Shown here: in pieces, positions 60,547 through 64,000 of the stretch | Layout: every line of letters starts with the position of its first letter | How positions within the stretch are numbered: the stretch's first letter is position 1 | Source: Nocardia yamanashiensis NBRC 100130 | GTDB taxonomy: Bacteria > Actinomycetota > Actinomycetes > Mycobacteriales > Mycobacteriaceae | Direction: 5' to 3' | Length of the DNA stretch: 64,000 nt | Assembly: GCF_001613325.1 (NCBI RefSeq) | Contig: NZ_BDCD01000020.1 | Span: 216,971-280,970, forward strand | The notes under the pieces: model-generated | The model's database searches: none | Told to the model about the DNA's origin: nothing | The model's input: the letters and a program-made list of their open reading frames with translations, nothing else | Program-made: the position numbers and the translations under genes

Positions 60547-62021
60547 GCGTGCTGACTGCGTTGGCGCGGTTGGAGGCTACGCGGGCGGGGCGGGCGCAAC
60601 GGATTGCCGATGTGCGGCATTGTCATTCGGCATTGCAGCCGTTGGTGATGGTGCCATTGCGGATGGCCGGGGAGACGGCGGCGCCGTTGGCGGTGATGCT
60701 GGGGTTCGATGAGGCGGAGCCGAAGCTGTTGTTCGTGCCGCAGCCTCGGGACCGGGTGTTGCAGTTGAAGTTCGCGGCTGAGCTGAGTGATGTTCTGCTG
60801 CCTTATCTTTCGTCGTTTCTGGCGGATACCGAGGAGATCGTCGGGAAGGACGGGGAGACCTTTCGGCGGTGTCTCGATGCGCCGCAGGTGTGGGTGCCGA
60901 ATGCGGGTGGAGTCGCGCTGCTGCAGAAGCTGGGGCGCAGGCTGCGGTTCTTGAAGGCGGATGGGCCGAATCCGTTGCCGGAGAGTGTGCCTTTGCTGGG
61001 GCGGTGGTTGACGTGGTTCGGGGATCGGGCCGAACATCCTGGGTCTTCGGTGCTTTGCGCGATGACCAGTGTGCTGTCGGGGCATTGGGCTTCGGGGCAG
61101 TCGTCGTTGGAGGATGGGAATCTGGCGGCGTTGCTCGGGTGGATCGATCCGCCCGACGGGCTTACCGGGCAGCAGGCGGCGGCCATTGCGGAAGATCCGT
61201 TGCGGTCGCCGCCGGCCGGGCCCGCTACCGACCCCGGATACGACAATGAGGAACTGGCGCCGCTGATTTCGGCGTTCAACGATGCCGCCGACGAGGCTTC
61301 CTTCACGGTGGCGATCGAGCGGCTCGAGCATTCGGTGCGGCAGCAGGTGGAGCCGACTTGGCACCTGATGTGGCGGGGGCTGGAATTGCTGCGCACGTTG
61401 CCGGAGGGTGCGAGCGTGGGCAAGCGGTGGGATCGGGATCGGGCGAGTTTCTCGCGGTTCATGGACAGCATCGAAGAAGGGGTGCCACAGGCTCGGCGGG
61501 ATCACGCGGTGAGTGCGGTGCGGCGGTTGCTCGATCGGGAGCAGGCCCTTGACGCGCTGGAAGCTCAACGGGCGTATGACGATCCGCGGGTGATGGCGGA
61601 GCGGCGGTTGAACGGGGAGGCTTTTCGCGGGGTTGTGGTGATGAGCGATCCGAATCGCGTTGACAGCAGCGGGAAGCGGCCTACGTTGCGGCCGCGGATC
61701 GTGGTCGAGACCGAGGATCCGTTCACGGCCGAGCCCGGGGTCAAGCTGTGCAGTGTCGAGCGGCGGAATCAAAAGGGCACCGTGGTGTCGGTGGAGGACG
61801 GTGCGATCACGCTCGAGCTGTCGGGTGGTATGGGGCGCAAGCTGATTCCCGAAGCGGGGTCCGTCCCCGAGGCCGGCGACCGGGTGTGCTTCGCCGCGTT
61901 CGGTGACGACTATCAGGCGCCGCCGAAACTGCCTGCGCGCGAAGAGACTCCGTGGACGCATGGCGGTCCCCCACCGGAATGGACCCCGGAAAATGCTGAG
62001 CCGCAGGAGGAATGGGCGTGA
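60543..62021 (+). CDS. Operon gene C: large protein of unknown function with OB/SH3-like tail
   Basis: 492 residues, GTG start at 60543 inside a GTGA overlap with B. Residues 1-180 are mixed alpha/beta (LVMVPLRMAGETAAPLAVML, PKLLFVPQPRDRVL). Residues 230-380 are helical with many Trp/Arg (PTWHLMWRGLELLRTLPEG, RRDHAVSAVRRLLDREQALD). Residues 400-465 are strand-rich and OB/SH3-like: RPRIVVETEDPF, RRNQKGTVVSVEDGAITLEL and AGDRVCFAAFGDDYQ. The acidic Pro-rich tail ends EPQEEWA. No nuclease or ATPase motif. It may bridge B and D or bind nucleic acid. Confidence 0.7.
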   Translation: MSVLTALARLEATRAGRAQRIADVRHCHSALQPLVMVPLRMAGETAAPLAVMLGFDEAEPKLLFVPQPRDRVLQLKFAAELSDVLLPYLSSFLADTEEIVGKDGETFRRCLDAPQVWVPNAGGVALLQKLGRRLRFLKADGPNPLPESVPLLGRWLTWFGDRAEHPGSSVLCAMTSVLSGHWASGQSSLEDGNLAALLGWIDPPDGLTGQQAAAIAEDPLRSPPAGPATDPGYDNEELAPLISAFNDAADEASFTVAIERLEHSVRQQVEPTWHLMWRGLELLRTLPEGASVGKRWDRDRASFSRFMDSIEEGVPQARRDHAVSAVRRLLDREQALDALEAQRAYDDPRVMAERRLNGEAFRGVVVMSDPNRVDSSGKRPTLRPRIVVETEDPFTAEPGVKLCSVERRNQKGTVVSVEDGAITLELSGGMGRKLIPEAGSVPEAGDRVCFAAFGDDYQAPPKLPAREETPWTHGGPPPEWTPENAEPQEEWA

Positions 62022-63331
62022 AGACCGCCGATCAGGTCGTCAATGAGGTGCTGGCGGATCTCGACCGGAATGCCGACCGGGCCGTCGTGGTGGATTCGCC
62101 ACCTGGAGCGGGCAAGTCCACGCTGGTGGTGCGGGCGGCGCGGCATCTGACCAAGGATGGCGATCAGCGGATCATCGTGGCGCAGACCAACGAACAGGTC
62201 GACGACCTTATCGATCGGCTCGCGAGCGAAGATCCCGAGATGCTGATCGGGCGGGTCTCCGCCGGGACGTACGAGCCGGCCGAACGCATCCTCGCCCACG
62301 CCAACGTGAAGATCGCCAAGAGTCCGGCCGATCTCACCGACCGCGTCATCCTCATCGGCACCGCCGCCAAATGGGCCACCGTACAAGACGGCAACTGGTC
62401 CTGGGCCATCGTCGACGAGGCGTACCAAATGCGCTCGGACATGCTCCTACGCATCTCCAGCCGCTTCGAACGCGCCCTCTTCGTCGGCGACCCGGGCCAA
62501 TTGGACCCCTTCGCGACGGTCGACACCGCCCGCTGGGCCGGCCTCTCCTGGGACCCCACCATGAGCGCCGTCAGCGTCCTGCTCGCCCACAACCCCGACA
62601 TCCCCGTCCACCGCCTCCCCGTCTCCTGGCGACTACCCGCCTCCGCGGCGGCCGTCGTCTCGAAAGCCTTCTACCCCTTCACCGAATTCCGCGCCGGCAC
62701 CGAACCCGACCAGCGCCGAATGGAATTCACCACCGCGGGTGGATGGGGCGGACCGCTGGACAGCGCGCTCGACGAAGCCGCACTCAGCGGATGGGCTTGG
62801 TACGAACTACCCGCCCGGCACACCATTCGCACCGACAGCGAAGCGGTGGCGGCCGTTGCCGCCCTGACCATTCGGTTGCTGGAGCGCGGCGCCGTAGTCC
62901 ACTCCGAACGCGGCTCCAATCCGGTAACCGCCGACCGCGTCGCCGTCGGCACCGCTCACCGCGACCAGGCCGCCGCCATCCGCACCGCTCTTCAGGGCAC
63001 TGTCGCGGAGTCAGTCACAGTCGATACCGCCAACCGGCTCCAAGGCCGCGAGTACGACGTAACCCTGGTCCTGCATCCGCTTTCGGGCCGCCGGGATGCC
63101 ACCGCCTTCCATCTGGAGACCGGTCGTCTCTGCGTTCTCACCTCTCGCCACCGTCATGCCTGCATAGTCGTGGGTCGCGCTGGCATCCCCGAACTCCTCG
63201 ACGCACATCCGTCCACCGAACCTGTTCATCTCGGTGTGGCGGTCAAATTCCCTGATGGGTGGGAGGCGAATCAGTCAGTCCTGGCTCACCTTTCCGAACA
63301 TCGGATACTGGCCGCGGCGCGGCATACCTGA
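62018..63331 (+). CDS. Operon gene D: superfamily 1 (Upf1-like) helicase
   Basis: 437 residues from the GTG at 62018 (AGGAGG 7 bases ahead; the ATG at 62012 is too close to it). Walker A DSPPGAGKST (26-35), motif Ia VAQTNEQVDDL, Walker B WAIVDEAYQM (DEAY at 133-136), motif III VGDPGQLDPF (157-166), motif IV LPVSWRLP, motif V VDTANRLQGREYDVTLVL and motif VI CVLTSRHRHACIVVG. The order and the DE-A-[YQ] box fit the Upf1/SF1B group. It is shorter than typical Upf1 and lacks accessory domains. Probably the motor for nuclease B. Confidence 0.88.
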   Translation: MKTADQVVNEVLADLDRNADRAVVVDSPPGAGKSTLVVRAARHLTKDGDQRIIVAQTNEQVDDLIDRLASEDPEMLIGRVSAGTYEPAERILAHANVKIAKSPADLTDRVILIGTAAKWATVQDGNWSWAIVDEAYQMRSDMLLRISSRFERALFVGDPGQLDPFATVDTARWAGLSWDPTMSAVSVLLAHNPDIPVHRLPVSWRLPASAAAVVSKAFYPFTEFRAGTEPDQRRMEFTTAGGWGGPLDSALDEAALSGWAWYELPARHTIRTDSEAVAAVAALTIRLLERGAVVHSERGSNPVTADRVAVGTAHRDQAAAIRTALQGTVAESVTVDTANRLQGREYDVTLVLHPLSGRRDATAFHLETGRLCVLTSRHRHACIVVGRAGIPELLDAHPSTEPVHLGVAVKFPDGWEANQSVLAHLSEHRILAAARHT

Positions 63332-63338
63332 GCGACGG

Positions 63339-63839
63339 TCAGGACTTGCCCTTCAGGGAGTCGATGTCGACGAGGACGTTGGTGCCGCTTCCGGTTACGA
63401 CGACGGTGGTGCCTTCCATGCGGATTCCGGTGGGGACCACGCCGAATGGGAGGAGGCCGGCTACGTCGAGTAGGACCATGGGGCGTAGGGCGTTGAAGCG
63501 GGCGGTTGCTTCGAGGCGGTCGACTGGGATCTTGTGGAGCTGACGCTCGGCCAGGTCGCTGATGGGGAGCTCCAGGCCGTGCAGGGTTGCTTCGACGTCT
63601 ATGAATCCGAACTTTTCGGTGCCTACGTGGTTGGCTTTGACGACTACCTCGTCGTATTTGCCTTGGGCGGCTTGGAGGAGGACTGGGAAGCCCTTGATGT
63701 CGACGGAGGGGTCGGAGCCGAGGTTGGCTGTGTTGCGCATGGATTCGGATGCGGCTTTTTCGGCGTAGGCCGCGGCGCCGAAGTCGGCTGCTACTGCTAG
63801 GCCGGTGAGGACCAGGAGGATTACGAGGAGCGTTCGCAC
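63339..63839 (-). CDS. DUF2993/LmeA-family lipid-binding protein
   Basis: 166 residues from the GTG at 63839. A signal/anchor (RTLLVILLVLTGLAVAADF) precedes the DUF2993 core: SVDIKGFPVLLQAAQGKYDE, then VEATLHGLELPISDL and a late GIRMEGTTVVVTG. It is shorter than LmeA but similar in plan. LmeA of mycobacteria is an envelope protein involved in lipomannan maturation and phospholipid binding. It lies downstream of the rRNA operon terminator, on the same strand, and convergent with gene D. Confidence 0.82.
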   Translation of the reverse strand: MRTLLVILLVLTGLAVAADFGAAAYAEKAASESMRNTANLGSDPSVDIKGFPVLLQAAQGKYDEVVVKANHVGTEKFGFIDVEATLHGLELPISDLAERQLHKIPVDRLEATARFNALRPMVLLDVAGLLPFGVVPTGIRMEGTTVVVTGSGTNVLVDIDSLKGKS

Positions 63840-63864
63840 GTGAATATCATTGCAGGAGAAACGA

Positions 63865-63896
63865 AAAAGGCCCCCAGCGTTGGCTGGGGGCCTTTT
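63865..63896 (-). terminator. rRNA operon terminator
   Basis: AAAAGGCCCCCAGC (63865-63878) and GCTGGGGGCCTTTT (63883-63896) form a perfect 14-bp stem with a GTTG loop. The T-run lies on the minus strand (the As at 63864-63868), directly downstream of the 5S rRNA. Confidence 0.9.
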
Positions 63897-63905
63897 CGAA
63901 TGATG

Positions 63906-64000
63906 TTCCGGCGGTGTCCTACTCTCCCACACCCTGTCGAGTGCAGTACCATCGGCGCAGGTGGCCTTAGCTTCCGGGTTCGGAATGGGACCGGGCGTTT
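63906..64000 (-). rRNA. rrf: 5S ribosomal RNA, 3' portion
   Basis: The complement contains the standard actinobacterial 5S core: CGGTCCCATTCCGAACCCGG, GAAGCTAAGGCCACCTGCGC, CGATGGTACTGCACTCGACA and the closing GTGGGAGAGTAGGACACCGC (each block read separately). About 20 bases of the 5' end lie beyond the window. It shows that an rrn operon is transcribed leftwards into this edge. Confidence 0.95.

Noticed and set aside
1..64000. CRISPR arrays, insertion sequences, integrase and tRNA genes
   Set aside because: No spaced repeat array, no transposase or integrase motif and no tRNA-like cloverleaf was found; the repeats seen are short tandem or palindromic elements.

Overview
The window is high-GC actinobacterial DNA, most likely from the family Nocardiaceae (genus Nocardia is my best guess). 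The basis is the core gene set ctaF, ctaC, asnB, an IscA/ErpA-like protein, adenosine kinase, a DUF3043 protein, cobS, cobU/T, ilvE and gcvT, which in mycobacteria form one conserved neighbourhood. Other support comes from the DUF3558 lipoproteins, the XRE/DUF397 pair, the type VII secretion style proteins and frequent GTG starts. The genus is inferred from gene content, not from a search.

Layout. 1-8.8 kb: an SDR (cut by the window edge), an MmyB-like regulator, a TetR/FAD-monooxygenase divergent pair with an elaborate palindromic operator, a NADAR protein, a Tat-exported PhoD phosphatase, an FAD-linked oxidase, a catalytically degenerate SDR and a shortened SCO2523-like P-loop protein. 8.8-12.7 kb: ctaF-ctaC divergent from asnB. 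12.8-20.4 kb: a P1B-4 metal ATPase, an MFS exporter, the metQ-metN-metI methionine importer and a divergent second MetQ-like lipoprotein. 20.4-28.9 kb: a PaaX-like regulator with a saccharopine-dehydrogenase-like protein, two envelope proteins, an FAD monooxygenase, and an erm rRNA methylase preceded by a 17-residue leader peptide carrying an MRLRLRR segment. 28.9-34 kb: cobS, a CobU-CobT fusion, a LysE exporter and a GlxA-type regulator. 34-42.7 kb: core genes (DUF3043, erpA-like, adoK, ilvE, gcvT) with a MetA-like protein and an MBL hydrolase.

42.8-63.3 kb reads as an accessory island between gcvT and an rRNA operon, whose 5S end lies at the right edge on the minus strand. It carries unknown genes, a possible PD-(D/E)XK protein next to a UvrD-like helicase, an EspC-like/WxG-hydrolase/lipoprotein set, tandem DUF3558 lipoproteins, XRE/DUF397, MazG, two tandem nuclease-helicase (DUF2075-type) proteins and a tightly overlapping four-gene operon. 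That operon encodes a winged-helix-like protein, a Cas4/AddB-like Fe-S PD-(D/E)XK nuclease, an unknown protein with an OB/SH3-like tail, and an SF1 helicase.

The strongest candidate for an undescribed system is the four-gene nuclease-helicase operon at 58.7-63.3 kb, with the divergently transcribed DUF2075 pair as a possible partner. The second is the macrolide-sensing leader of the erm gene. Functions are from motif recognition only; no database search was run.
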